This document shows positions 44,573-53,351 of a stretch of 64,000 nucleotides of DNA, in pieces. Position numbers and translations under genes: made by a program. The notes under the pieces were generated by a model. That model was not told the origin of the DNA. It worked only from the letters and a program-made list of their open reading frames with translations, and searched no databases. The stretch comes from Pseudoalteromonas sp. A25. Lineage in GTDB: Bacteria; Pseudomonadota; Gammaproteobacteria; Enterobacterales; Alteromonadaceae. How positions within the stretch are numbered: the first letter of the stretch is position 1; every line of letters starts with the position of its first letter. The stretch is taken from NCBI RefSeq assembly GCF_009176705.1, contig NZ_AP021846.1, forward strand, positions 1,954,001 to 2,018,000. Reading direction: 5' to 3'.

Positions 44573-44585
44573 TTGCAATTTGCAA
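44573..44585. promoter_or_regulatory. LuxO/SypG-type palindrome upstream of the lipoprotein/LruC unit
   Basis: TTGCAATTTGCAA, a perfect LuxO-form palindrome followed by CGCACAATG. Its centre is 47 bp upstream of the promoter GG, one helical turn closer than at sypA and sypJ. Confidence 0.65.
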
Positions 44586-44702
44586 CGCACAATGAATAAG
44601 GTTTCAAACTAGGGATTGGTTAACTTTTTATATTTATTCATGCGAAGCTAAACTTACGCTATTAAGAATTAACTGTATGATGTGTTCTTTTACACATAAA
44701 AA

Positions 44703-44725
44703 GTAAGCCACACACTGTGGCCTAC
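44703..44725 (-). terminator. Terminator of the thioesterase operon
   Basis: GTAAGCCACA / TGTGGCCTAC with a 3-base loop and one mismatch; the minus strand continues with a T tract. It begins 14 bases after the thioesterase stop. Confidence 0.75.
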
Positions 44726-44739
44726 TTTTTTCACGTCTT

Positions 44740-45171
44740 TTATTTAAAACCAGACAACATTTTTTCGCATACCACGGGGGTCGGTCTATGGTTATCATCA
44801 ACAGCAACAAAGGTAAAGCTACCCGAGATAGCAAGGTGCTTATCATCTTTATGCATGCGCTCTAAGTATATTTCAACTTCTACTTTCAAACTCGTATTGC
44901 CCACATGTACAACGCGCGATACCAATTCAGCAAAAGTGCCTGCGGGAATTGCCTCTTTAAAATCCACCCTATCTGAAGAAATAGTTACAAGTGGCTTGCG
45001 ACAAAAACGCGTCGCAGCTATAAATGCAACCTCATCCATCCAAGCAAGAGCGTCCCCACCAAATAACGTATTATGGTGATTAGTTCTGCCTGGAAATACT
45101 GTTTTTGTGACAGACGTTACTGAATCTTCTATTCGTTTCGCAATGATTGCTTCTTTATCTATCTGTGTCAT
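44740..45171 (-). CDS. Acyl-CoA thioesterase, hotdog fold (YciA/BACH-like)
   Basis: A 143-residue single hotdog domain. The typical motif 'NHHNTLFGGDALAWMDEVAFIAA' holds the catalytic Asp region, followed by 'LVTISSDRVDFKEAIPAGTFAEL' and 'LKVEVEIYLERMH'. It hydrolyses acyl-CoA to fatty acid and CoA in the cytoplasm. Its ATG overlaps the stop of the M23 peptidase gene (ATGA), so it is the third gene of a PTPS-M23-thioesterase operon. Substrate chain length cannot be read. Confidence 0.88.
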   Translation of the reverse strand: MTQIDKEAIIAKRIEDSVTSVTKTVFPGRTNHHNTLFGGDALAWMDEVAFIAATRFCRKPLVTISSDRVDFKEAIPAGTFAELVSRVVHVGNTSLKVEVEIYLERMHKDDKHLAISGSFTFVAVDDNHRPTPVVCEKMLSGFK

Positions 45172-46001
45172 TTGTTACTACTTTTGTTCGCCAATGTATC
45201 TTGCATTAATAATTGTGGGTCAAGTCGTTCGTTATACCAATTAAAACGCCAATCTAAATGAGGGCCGGTCACTCTACCCGTCGCGCCAATATCTGCGAAA
45301 TGGTCGCCTGTTGCTAATTTATCGCCAACTTTAACATGGAGTTTGTTTAAATGAATGTAGGTTGAGCTGATCCCATACCCGTGATCAACAATGACAGTCC
45401 CTCCGCTGTAATACAGATCAGGATCTGCAAACGTTACTACTCCTGGTAGTGGTGCCAATACTGGGGTTCCGGTTTTATTTGCTATATCAAGGCCGTAATG
45501 TGGATTGCGTGGCTTGCCGTTAAAAAATCGCTGACTGCCATACACGCCTGAGATACGACCAGGTGCAGGCCTAAGAACAGGTTCTTTAAAATATTCTAAA
45601 TCTGAGTCAGTCGCACGCGCTTGTCTAACTGCTTTTGCCTCAGAGCGAATTCTCTCCAAAACAGACTTAGGCGGAGAAACATATTTCTTCTCCACTCCTG
45701 TAATTTTATCTATTTTAAATTCGCGCTGCGTAATAATAATTTCTTTCTCATGCTTAACTTGCTTATCATCAAGCCAAGTTAACGTATGCGTAGTTTTTGC
45801 ATCACGGCCAAAACCAAATACAAACTCACCTTTAGGAGTGATTTTTAACTGCTTGCCGTTGAGGCTAACGTGAGAGACATTTTCAAGCTGTCCGATCACC
45901 ATGCCACCTTGTGTTAAGTGACCTTTTAGCTCTAGTGCAGATGTTAAAAATGGCAACGTTGACAGTAAAAAGCCAAATACAGTGCCCATGTTTTTAGGCA
46001 T
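45168..46001 (-). CDS. M23 family (LytM) peptidase-domain protein
   Basis: A 277-residue exported protein. The start at 46001 gives a signal peptide (MPKNMGTVFGFLLSTLPFLTSA), with AAGGAG upstream. A beta-rich N-terminal part (about 25-110) precedes the LytM domain (about 165-265). 'NPHYGLDIANKTGTPV' supplies the His and Asp zinc ligands and 'SSTYIHL' the next His, but the last motif reads 'GPHLDWRF' instead of GPHLHW. Cleavage of peptidoglycan cross-links or activation of amidases is possible. The gene overlaps the PTPS-like gene by 8 bases and the thioesterase by 4. Confidence 0.87.
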   Translation of the reverse strand: MPKNMGTVFGFLLSTLPFLTSALELKGHLTQGGMVIGQLENVSHVSLNGKQLKITPKGEFVFGFGRDAKTTHTLTWLDDKQVKHEKEIIITQREFKIDKITGVEKKYVSPPKSVLERIRSEAKAVRQARATDSDLEYFKEPVLRPAPGRISGVYGSQRFFNGKPRNPHYGLDIANKTGTPVLAPLPGVVTFADPDLYYSGGTVIVDHGYGISSTYIHLNKLHVKVGDKLATGDHFADIGATGRVTGPHLDWRFNWYNERLDPQLLMQDTLANKSSNK

Positions 46002-46851
46002 GTGCGATTGCTCCTTTACCAACACCTTCAAACGCTTTTACAGTAATAGTGTTATCAGGCAAATCATGTTTAATTTGCTGAGCCAAATATTCGGCAATAC
46101 ACTCCACGGTCGTGTCACATGGTAAGATATCGCAGCAGCTTTGACTGATAGCGAGTTCGAAATAGCCCTGGCTAGACTCATATGCAAAACAAATATCGTC
46201 TGATTTAGCTTTGATACTCTTTAATTCATCGCTTTTAATGATATCTTCTTCAGTGCCCAAATAAATATCCTGCCATCTACTTGCCCACTCTTTTTGCAAT
46301 CTGGGGTGTTTCATGCCGTCAACAAACACACCAATTTGCGAGCGATGGCCATGAATGATGCGCTGGCAGTTACCGTCATGTTTTTTCAATCCATGACTAT
46401 AGTGATAATAAAAGCTTTCACTTTGTTCTGGCCTAAGTTCTATGCCAATGTCTTTAACATTACTTGGCATATTAGGCATAATAACTGACTTCAAAAAGTC
46501 GATAACACTTTGCTCACTAACCACTTCATCGTTAATAACACAAACCGCTTGCTCTGGTGCACTCATCGCTAAGTGATTGGAGTCGCCAAATTGGCAATCC
46601 AAGTAAACTCTGCCGTTTTCTAATTTAACTTCACCATTTACGCCCTTAGCAATCGCGAGTTTATGATCTATCGTGTCATCAATGATACGCTTGATTTGCT
46701 TTTTAACTAACGCGAAATCCAAAACCATCGACTCGTCATTAAGTTGGCCATGTAACGTTAAATCAACAATCCAACTTTCGCCGACCGCGCCACGTTTATT
46801 ACAAAGGAAAGAAAAATCAATGACAGTTAGTGCATCTACAAAAAGGATCAT
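45994..46851 (-). CDS. 6-pyruvoyl-tetrahydropterin synthase/QueD-family protein, long form
   Basis: A 285-residue protein started by the ATG at 46851 with GGAAG before it. It looks like two PTPS-type halves. The first has 'WIVDLTLHGQLNDESMVLDFALVKKQIKRIIDDTIDHKLAI', the second 'DGNCQRIIHGHRSQIGVFVDG', with the HGH zinc-binding pair, and a C-terminal 'FEGVGKGAI' that fits the conserved Glu of the family. Usual QueD has about 120 residues, so this is a long, possibly tandem, variant. It may act in queuosine or another pterin-like pathway. First gene of an operon with the M23 peptidase and the thioesterase. Confidence 0.8.
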   Translation of the reverse strand: MILFVDALTVIDFSFLCNKRGAVGESWIVDLTLHGQLNDESMVLDFALVKKQIKRIIDDTIDHKLAIAKGVNGEVKLENGRVYLDCQFGDSNHLAMSAPEQAVCVINDEVVSEQSVIDFLKSVIMPNMPSNVKDIGIELRPEQSESFYYHYSHGLKKHDGNCQRIIHGHRSQIGVFVDGMKHPRLQKEWASRWQDIYLGTEEDIIKSDELKSIKAKSDDICFAYESSQGYFELAISQSCCDILPCDTTVECIAEYLAQQIKHDLPDNTITVKAFEGVGKGAIAHA

Positions 46852-46937
46852 AAACTTCCGGTAAATTAGTTAAATACTGGCTGTATTATAAAGTTTTTTA
46901 AGACAAAGATCGCCCTATAAGCGTAGAAGAATTTACT

Positions 46938-46956
46938 TTTAATGATAATTATTCTT
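46938..46956. promoter_or_regulatory. Fur-box-like sequence
   Basis: TTTAATGATAATTATTCTT matches 14 of 19 positions of the classic Fur consensus. It lies between the divergent PTPS-like gene and fabA. AT-rich chance similarity is possible. Confidence 0.35.
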
Positions 46957-46988
46957 AAATAACTGCAACTTTTAACTGTTCAGAGTTG

Positions 46989-47012
46989 TTTAGCGTACAT
47001 CTGTACGCTAAA
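46989..47012. promoter_or_regulatory. Long palindrome upstream of fabA, FabR-operator-like
   Basis: TTTAGCGTACA and TGTACGCTAAA are perfect inverted copies around TC, 34 bases before the fabA ATG. Position and AGCGTACA half-site suggest the fatty-acid repressor FabR; this is from family knowledge, not shown here. Confidence 0.6.
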
Positions 47013-47046
47013 GTAGCTCCGAAATTTTCAGCAAAGATTATGAACT

Positions 47047-47562
47047 ATGGAACCAAAAAATAGCTATACAAAAGAAGAATTAATCATATGTGGTCGCGGT
47101 GAAATGTTCGGTGAAGGTAACTGCCGCCTGCCAAGTGACAACATGTTAATGATGGACCGTATCGTTGAAATTAATGACAATGGTGGCGAATTTGGCAAAG
47201 GTCATATCATCGCTGAATTAGATATAGATCCTAGCCTTTGGTTTTTTGATTGCCACTTTAAAGGCGACCCAGTTATGCCTGGTTGCCTTGGCTTAGACGC
47301 AATGTGGCAACTTGTAGGCTTTTTCCTAGGATGGTCTGGTGGTCCAGGTCTTGGTCGAGCATTGGGCGTTGGTGAAGTAAAATTCACGGGTCAAATTCTT
47401 CCTACTGCTAAAAAAGTAACCTACAGAATCGATATGAAGCGTGTTATTAAGCGTAAATTATTCATGGGTATGGCTGATGGAACTGTAGAAGTAGATGGGC
47501 GCGTAATTTACGAAGCAAAAGACCTAAAAGTAGGCCTGTTTCAAGATACCAGCGCATTTTAA
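47047..47562 (+). CDS. fabA: 3-hydroxydecanoyl-ACP dehydratase/isomerase
   Basis: A 171-residue enzyme that dehydrates 3-hydroxydecanoyl-ACP and isomerises trans-2 to cis-3 decenoyl-ACP, the first step to unsaturated fatty acids. Family motifs are '[33 protein letters not shown]' in outline, the catalytic His in '[20 protein letters not shown]' and Asp in '[17 protein letters not shown]'. It is full length. It is monocistronic with a palindromic operator upstream and a strong terminator downstream. Confidence 0.97.
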   Translation: MEPKNSYTKEELIICGRGEMFGEGNCRLPSDNMLMMDRIVEINDNGGEFGKGHIIAELDIDPSLWFFDCHFKGDPVMPGCLGLDAMWQLVGFFLGWSGGPGLGRALGVGEVKFTGQILPTAKKVTYRIDMKRVIKRKLFMGMADGTVEVDGRVIYEAKDLKVGLFQDTSAF

Positions 47563-47579
47563 GTTACATTCTGCTTAAA

Positions 47580-47608
47580 CAACAAAGCCCCGTAAAGGGG
47601 CTTTGTTG
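47580..47608. terminator. Terminator between fabA and rmf
   Basis: A 12-bp perfect stem (CAACAAAGCCCC / GGGGCTTTGTTG) with loop GTAAA. It can serve both convergent genes, though the T tracts are short. Confidence 0.8.
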
Positions 47609-47631
47609 TATTTAAATTCGTGTTTGGATTA

Positions 47632-47802
47632 TTAAGTTTTAAAAGTATTACGATTTTCAATCGCCTCTCGCCATCCACCTAACCATTCTGATCTTGGTTC
47701 AACTTGTTGATATGGACATAATTCTTTCGATCTACCTGCCAGCCCGGCTTTAAATCCTTGTGAATGTGCTCTTTCTAAGCGATCTCTTTTCTGTCTCTTC
47801 AT
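47632..47802 (-). CDS. rmf: Ribosome modulation factor
   Basis: A 56-residue basic protein starting at the ATG at 47802 (MKRQKRDRLERAHSQGF), with GAGGAT upstream; the frame extends five codons further. It matches Rmf through 'RDRLERAHSQGFKAGLAGRSKELCPYQ' in outline and 'RSEWLGGWREAIENR'. Rmf dimerises 70S ribosomes into inactive 100S particles in stationary phase. It is convergent with fabA, as is common in gammaproteobacteria. Confidence 0.97.
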   Translation of the reverse strand: MKRQKRDRLERAHSQGFKAGLAGRSKELCPYQQVEPRSEWLGGWREAIENRNTFKT

Positions 47803-48966
47803 AGGTAAAATCCTCACCTTTTCTTTTCAAATGTGTTGCGAACACAATCCGAATGATTGCAATCATCATCAACACTTAATATTTAGTTAATAAACCTGTG
47901 ATATTCAACTTTATAGGCGTGATTCTTAGCACGCCTATGAGAACTAATTACTCACCTTATTGATCACACAGAAATTGTTTTTTAACTGATGTGTATCTAG
48001 CGCACATCACGCATAATTGAATAATTGAGAACAAACAGCACACTCACCTTATAACAGCTGCTATCTACAAACTGTCTAACAGTTGAGGCACTGAGTTAGA
48101 GCAGGGTTGGCCAAACCTCAAGATTCAATAAATCACATTCGCAATTAGCATGCAATGATCTTTATCAATAGTTTTTAATCTGAAAAATAAAGATAGATAA
48201 TATATCTAAGTTGCTACGCATATTTAGCTTAGTTTTACCAATTAAAATTAAAATATAAATTAGCCAAACACCCGAGAGAGTAAAAAAACATTCATAATTT
48301 TGACATAAAAACTTTTCTTTGCAATTCAACACCAAAAGATACTTTGAATAAAATGGGGGCTTTGATTTTTAGCAATTGTCCCCCAAAAACGTGGAGCTGT
48401 CTGCCTACCCTCAACTCAGTGAATGGTATTTTTTATCATTACGACATATTCATTTTGCTAGGTGCAATAATTTTTAGCGTGAACCATTGTTATTTTTGGC
48501 TTCTACGGCTAAAGCTGAAACTCCTTTCTTTAACGAGCTCACCCATTGCGGCTTTAGGTGTACTGTAAAAATTTACAATCAATTTATCGAGTGCATTATC
48601 TAACTGGATATGAGCAGCTTGATATACCAGCTTACCCTGCTCTTCATACCTAAAGTTTTTACACTCAAGCGCGTGACAAAGTGTTGTTTTCATATCCAAA
48701 CATAATGTTAGCAACCATATCAGGTTGGTTTTGTAGTTTGTCATCAGCATAGATTAACGTGCCGTTGGTGCTAAACATTTACCCATTACTCAATTTTTTT
48801 ACAATAAGACAACTCAATGGCGCTTAAATCAGCACTTCCCGCATTGTTCTCAAGTGAGGATTCTATATCAGTCAATGCAAATTCGGCAGAATCTAAAAGT
48901 TTGGCCTCGCAAACGTGTTGCTCTATCTATCAGTATGCAACTCAATGCACAAAAATCAGCGGCATA
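47803..48966. other. Gene-poor region between rmf and the AraC pseudogene
   Basis: About 1.1 kb with no recognisable gene. Two unsupported open frames exist: 48344-48568 (+) and 48490-48750 (-, an 86-residue frame with no family resemblance that I know). The only structures are short inverted repeats such as GATGTG/CACATC near 47984 and AACTGT/ACAGTT near 48069. No repeat, insertion sequence end or RNA gene was seen. The neighbouring pseudogene suggests decaying DNA. Confidence 0.35.
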
Positions 48967-48967
48967 A

Positions 48968-49999
48968 TGCCGCCCCTACTTCGCAACCGATGAAAGTATT
49001 TTTAACGCCCATACGCTTATCCTACCGATTGTAGAAATGGCATTACAGCGTGGTGTTGTACCGGACAAAATACTCAAAGGCTCAAAGTTATTTTATGAAG
49101 ATCTGTCAATACATACCAAGCAGGTTTGCTTTTCGCAACTTCATAATGTGATACACACGCGACAAGATTGCTTAGCTGCGAGGGGGTTAGTTTTTTACTG
49201 GCTGAGCGTTTAACATGCTCTACCTAACAACGCGTTCCAAGCGCTGATGCATGCTGCAAACCTACAACAAATGTTCAGAGTGAGCCAACTTCGCCAATTT
49301 GAACTGTTTCCTTACATGTACGCAAAAAGCTATCGTGCTAACAACCAAATACACTTTGTGATTAACTTTGCAATATCAGAGCCACATGAATTGGTACGAA
49401 ATTTTTTTTATGAGTTGTTGGCTGGCTTAATTGAATACCTGCTAAAATGGCAAGCCACTAAAACTACACAAGTCAATCACACCAGGCCTATTTATCATAT
49501 AAAGTTTCCAATGCCACAGCCAAAGCATATAGAGCAATTCCACAGTCATTTAAGTTGCGAGTATTCGTTCAACCACCCAGTGTTCATGGTATCCATACCT
49601 CAAAAGTACTTACATTTTAAGCGAGCAAACGCGCTCCCAGCTTTAACTTATTATCATTTAAAGCAATCAACTAACCGATACGCTAAATCAGGATTTAAAC
49701 AGTTTGTATCAAACATGATCGCAAGCTCACCCAAAGCCACCAGCGAGCAAATCGCACAGCGTATTGGTATGAGCTGTGCCACTTTAAAGCGTAAGCTAAA
49801 ACAACATAATACCAGCTTTAAAATACTTAAAGACGAATGGCAAAAACAACAGTCAATGATATATATTGTTGAACGACGCTATTCGAATGAACAAGCCGCT
49901 GCGGCGCTCTTTTTTAGTGATATCACAAACTTTAGGCGCTCTTGTAAGCGTTGGACGGGTAAAACACCAAGCGAGCTTAGAGACTGTATACAACGCTGA
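48968..49999 (+). pseudogene. AraC-family regulator, disrupted by an in-frame stop
   Basis: The intact 3' part (from the ATG at 49247, 250 residues) has an arabinose-binding-like middle and a C-terminal AraC helix-turn-helix pair ('ATSEQIAQRIGMSCATLKRKLK', 'NEQAAAALFFSDITNFRRSCKRW', 'GKTPSELR'). The same frame runs upstream to 48968 and codes for the usual N-terminal start of the family ('TLILPIVEMALQRGVV', 'KILKGSKLFYEDL'), but a TAA at 49211-49213 splits it. A further stop at 48965 and no good start codon above it suggest more damage. It is probably a non-functional regulator. Confidence 0.65.
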
Positions 50000-50042
50000 A
50001 ATACAGCGAGTATCGACTGTACAAAAACAAGCTCGCCCAAAA

Positions 50043-51053
50043 TTAGTTATTAAGCTGTTGAATAATTTGCCAACGCAACTTTCTAGCAAGCTCATCATCA
50101 ATGTTACCTAGGCTGCCAAGTGCCTCTTCGTTGATGTGGGCATGATTGTTTTCACTAAAAACATAATGTTCAAATATTGCGCGCCAAGCTTGCCTTTGCG
50201 CATGAGGTAATTGGCTTATAGACAAGATTGCATGCTTGAGTGCATCTGTGGGTAGCCCCAAATGTGCGTCCGTATCACGCCACCAGTAGTTAATTAGCCC
50301 ATTGATAGACTCTGTGCTTTTTACATGATGCCACCACATACTCGGGATGTATATTGCATCGCCAGGAAGCAATTCAACCCTCAATGCCTTGTTCTGTGCC
50401 TCTTTGTACTTTGGAAACTTTACGTAATCGGGATTTGTAAAATCTACCATACTGACTATTTGACCCGCAGGGGTAAAGTCAATAGGCCCAGGATACAAGC
50501 AGTCAATTAGCTCTGGTGCAAACAACGTAAATTGCCTTTTACCGGCGACGACACAAGCTATATTTTCAGGTACATCATAGTGCGCCGCAACTTCTGTTTG
50601 ATTTCCTAACCAAATACTCACCAAAGGTACTTGCGTTAGCATAGGCAATGTGTTTTCTTGCTGTAGATCGCCAAGACAATAACCAAGCGTTGTAGAGCCC
50701 ATATATAAGCTTTGCGACTTATCACCGTTAGGGTTAAGCAGTTGACTAAGCAAGTCTCGAAGGTGGGTTTTTATTTGCGTAAAATTCTTTTGTGTCTGAC
50801 TCTCATCGTAAAAAAAGCGACCTTGATATTTTGCGTCACATTGGTATGCATAAACATCAACTCCCGTGTCAAAACGGCTAAGGTACTGGCAAAACGCATC
50901 GTTTGACTGTTTAGCGGCGTTGACGACTGGCCAATCACTTACCACTTGTCTAAATACCAAAGGAGTCGGAGACTTAGATTGAGACAGTGCCATCACGGTT
51001 GCCACCATATCACCGGCGGTGACGTTATTGTACTCCTTGATTTGCTCTGTCAT
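50043..51053 (-). CDS. Cupin-like (JmjC-type, cupin_8) protein
   Basis: A 336-residue protein of the cupin-8/FIH-like fold. 'VSIWLGNQTEVAAHYDVPENIACVVAGKRQFTLF' in outline holds the HxD iron-binding pair (HYD), and 'LLPGDAIYIPSMWWHHVKS' the distal His. It may be a 2-oxoglutarate/Fe(II) oxygenase. It is the last gene of a TonB receptor-halogenase-SapC-cupin series seen in Alteromonadales, Caulobacter and Xanthomonas. The joint function is unknown. GGAG before the ATG; 5 bases after the SapC gene. Confidence 0.85.
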   Translation of the reverse strand: MTEQIKEYNNVTAGDMVATVMALSQSKSPTPLVFRQVVSDWPVVNAAKQSNDAFCQYLSRFDTGVDVYAYQCDAKYQGRFFYDESQTQKNFTQIKTHLRDLLSQLLNPNGDKSQSLYMGSTTLGYCLGDLQQENTLPMLTQVPLVSIWLGNQTEVAAHYDVPENIACVVAGKRQFTLFAPELIDCLYPGPIDFTPAGQIVSMVDFTNPDYVKFPKYKEAQNKALRVELLPGDAIYIPSMWWHHVKSTESINGLINYWWRDTDAHLGLPTDALKHAILSISQLPHAQRQAWRAIFEHYVFSENNHAHINEEALGSLGNIDDELARKLRWQIIQQLNN

Positions 51054-51058
51054 TCTGC

Positions 51059-51769
51059 TTACTCCTCTAGGCGTTCTTTCAATCTAACTAACTTTTTCAG
51101 CTGCCCTAAAGATGCGAGTACCATATAGATGTGCTGAAGATATCCTGCGCTATGTAGCTTTGACAAAGAACCACTCGAAAGCTTAGCAAGGACATCCTCA
51201 TTAATTGTGTATAAACCACTTAAACGTTGTGTACCTACATTTATCAAAGCACTCTCTAGAAGCTCTAATTCGAGTAAAGTGTTAAAGAACGCCTCACTTT
51301 GGCTATGCCCTTCATGAATTGCCAGTAAAATACTATTTACTTTTTGCAGATAGTCGCTCATTCCTCCTTGACTTGTAAACAACGCTTCGCCTTGCTCTTG
51401 GTTTACGCGAGGATGCGACATATCGATATGCACCGCAGGCTCAGTCACAGGAATACCGTTTTGCTGCTTTTCAACAAATCCTATTAAGAATGGCTGGCGT
51501 AAGATACTCAGCGGAATATATTCATTGCGCCAGCCACTGGCGGTTAAATAAAGATTTTCATGCTCATTAAACCCAAGTAAAACCACGGCTTCAAACTGGC
51601 CTGTTTGGGCATTCTTTTTAAAAAAGATTGGATAGTCACTTTGCAGTTGCGCAAACTCTGAAGGAAATACGCGAGTGATACTCACATCATCACCTAAGCT
51701 TGCGCTGCGCTCGGTAAGAATCTTTATTTCTTTGTGTGTAATATTATCTAGTAATTGCTCTTGACTCAT
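51059..51769 (-). CDS. SapC-family protein
   Basis: A 236-residue cytoplasmic-looking protein. 'YPIFFKKNAQTGQFEAVVLLGFNEHENLY' (in outline), 'WRNEYIPLSILRQPFLIGFV' and 'EALFTSQGGMSDYLQKVNSIL' are typical of the SapC family, named after a Campylobacter S-layer locus gene. In Alteromonadales it is regularly found between a tryptophan-halogenase-like gene and a cupin behind a TonB receptor. No biochemical role is established. AAAGGA supports the start. Confidence 0.87.
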   Translation of the reverse strand: MSQEQLLDNITHKEIKILTERSASLGDDVSITRVFPSEFAQLQSDYPIFFKKNAQTGQFEAVVLLGFNEHENLYLTASGWRNEYIPLSILRQPFLIGFVEKQQNGIPVTEPAVHIDMSHPRVNQEQGEALFTSQGGMSDYLQKVNSILLAIHEGHSQSEAFFNTLLELELLESALINVGTQRLSGLYTINEDVLAKLSSGSLSKLHSAGYLQHIYMVLASLGQLKKLVRLKERLEE

Positions 51770-51783
51770 AAAGTATCCTTTAT

Positions 51784-53319
51784 CTAAATAGTGGGTATAC
51801 CAAACTTAGCAACATTTGTTAGTAGGTCTCTGTTTGTTGGTAAAACCCCAAGCCCTCGTTGGGCATTTTGAGTGACTTGCTTAAACAAACTCGCAGAGTC
51901 CTGATTTAGCGTAGGCTCATAATTTGATGGCAAGAACCCCATACCATATAAGACATATTGATAACTAGCAGCAGAAAACACCTCGTCTATTCTGTCAAGA
52001 TCAGTACTTTTTGGCGCTTGATACTGCCACAGCAATAATAGCTCTTGCAGGCTTTGTGGGATATGTTCACTACGCATCTGTTGCCAATATGGAGTATCAT
52101 CTCTAGTGCTTAGCACATAGTGAAGCTTTAGAAAATCAATGATCCGCTGCCATCGATAATTGAATTTTGCGTTAAATCGACTAGCTACTACGTTCATTAA
52201 TGAGCGCGTACTAGGGAAATTATCACTAAGATACGACGCACTCAGCTCAATCATTACTAACGCCGACGCCTCTAATGGCTCCAGAAAACCCGCCGACATA
52301 CCAATGGCAAGACAGTTGTTATGCCAAAACTTCTCTCGGTAGCCTGGGTTAAAGTGTATTTCTTTAAAGGTATTCTCTTTTGATACCTCCAAGCCTTGTT
52401 CAGATATATAATTGCTCAATTGCTGCTTTGCTATATCGAAGTCGCAGTGATTGCTTGCAAATGTATACCCTATGCCCCTTCTTGTTGGCAGTGCAATGTC
52501 CCATATCCAACCGTGTGGTTGGCCAGTTGATTTAGTGCACGATGCAACTGGCGCACGTTCATCTGCGTGAGGAACCTGAACGGCAATCGCTCTGTCGTTT
52601 TGCAGCACATGTTTTTGTGATAGCCAAGAGATCCCATAGTGTTTCCCAAGCAGCAAAGAGCGACTGCCAGTACAGTCAATAAACAAATCGGCTTCCAGCT
52701 CAACGTTTTGCAAGGTTTTAACTGCTCTAATATCACCATCACTTAAACTGATTACCTCATGCACATCGTCCAAGACTAGCTTTACACCTAACTCATTTAT
52801 ACAGTGTCGTTTAAGTAACTTTGCAAACTTATCGGCATTCAAGTGATAGCCATAATTCCCTTTGCCGCCAAACTGTATATCACTTGGTAAGCGTGGTGCT
52901 TTACTCTCGTCACACCAGTATGCTTGGGCACACACGGCATGCGCAAAATCAACTTTGTCGTGAACCGCTAACCACGGAGTAACCATATCAATGCCTTGTT
53001 CAAAACCAACTGGCAGAGAAAATGGGTGATAATAGGCGTGATCAACACTACTAGCCCAGTTTATAAATTCCGAGCCTTGCTTAAATGATGCGTCACACTG
53101 CTGTATAAATTCGCCTTCTGTGATCCCTATTTTGCGCAAAGTTTCACGCATTGTTGGCCAAGTCCCTTCACCAACACCGATAGTGCCAATATTTGCTGAT
53201 TCGATAAGTGAAATTTCTAGCTTATTTTTGTGTGCAGCAGCCAGTATCCCAGCTGTTAGCCAGCCAGCGCTGCCGCCGCCAACGATAAGCACACGTTTAA
53301 TCTGTTTAGAATGAACCAT
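51784..53319 (-). CDS. Tryptophan-halogenase-family flavoprotein
   Basis: A 511-residue FAD-dependent protein; the start at 53319 (MVHSKQIKRVLIVGGGSAGW) is preceded by GAGAT. The FAD motif is GGGSAGW. 'GVGEGTWPTMRETLRKIG', the likely active lysine in 'CDASFKQGSEFINW', and the halogenase signature as 'HGWIWDIALPTRRGIGY' (WxWxI) follow, then 'NCLAIGMSAGFLEPLEASALVMIE'. A real halogenase would use FADH2, O2 and chloride or bromide. In loci with TonB receptors its function is not known and may be on a carbohydrate or siderophore-like ligand. It lies behind a terminator 88 bases after the receptor. Confidence 0.88.
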   Translation of the reverse strand: MVHSKQIKRVLIVGGGSAGWLTAGILAAAHKNKLEISLIESANIGTIGVGEGTWPTMRETLRKIGITEGEFIQQCDASFKQGSEFINWASSVDHAYYHPFSLPVGFEQGIDMVTPWLAVHDKVDFAHAVCAQAYWCDESKAPRLPSDIQFGGKGNYGYHLNADKFAKLLKRHCINELGVKLVLDDVHEVISLSDGDIRAVKTLQNVELEADLFIDCTGSRSLLLGKHYGISWLSQKHVLQNDRAIAVQVPHADERAPVASCTKSTGQPHGWIWDIALPTRRGIGYTFASNHCDFDIAKQQLSNYISEQGLEVSKENTFKEIHFNPGYREKFWHNNCLAIGMSAGFLEPLEASALVMIELSASYLSDNFPSTRSLMNVVASRFNAKFNYRWQRIIDFLKLHYVLSTRDDTPYWQQMRSEHIPQSLQELLLLWQYQAPKSTDLDRIDEVFSAASYQYVLYGMGFLPSNYEPTLNQDSASLFKQVTQNAQRGLGVLPTNRDLLTNVAKFGIPTI

Positions 53320-53351
53320 TATTTTAATCTCGTGACGTTTGATAAAACAAA

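Noticed and set aside
48490..48750. 86-residue minus-strand ORF in the gene-poor region
   Set aside because: No ribosome-binding site, no recognisable domain and an odd composition; not supported as a gene.
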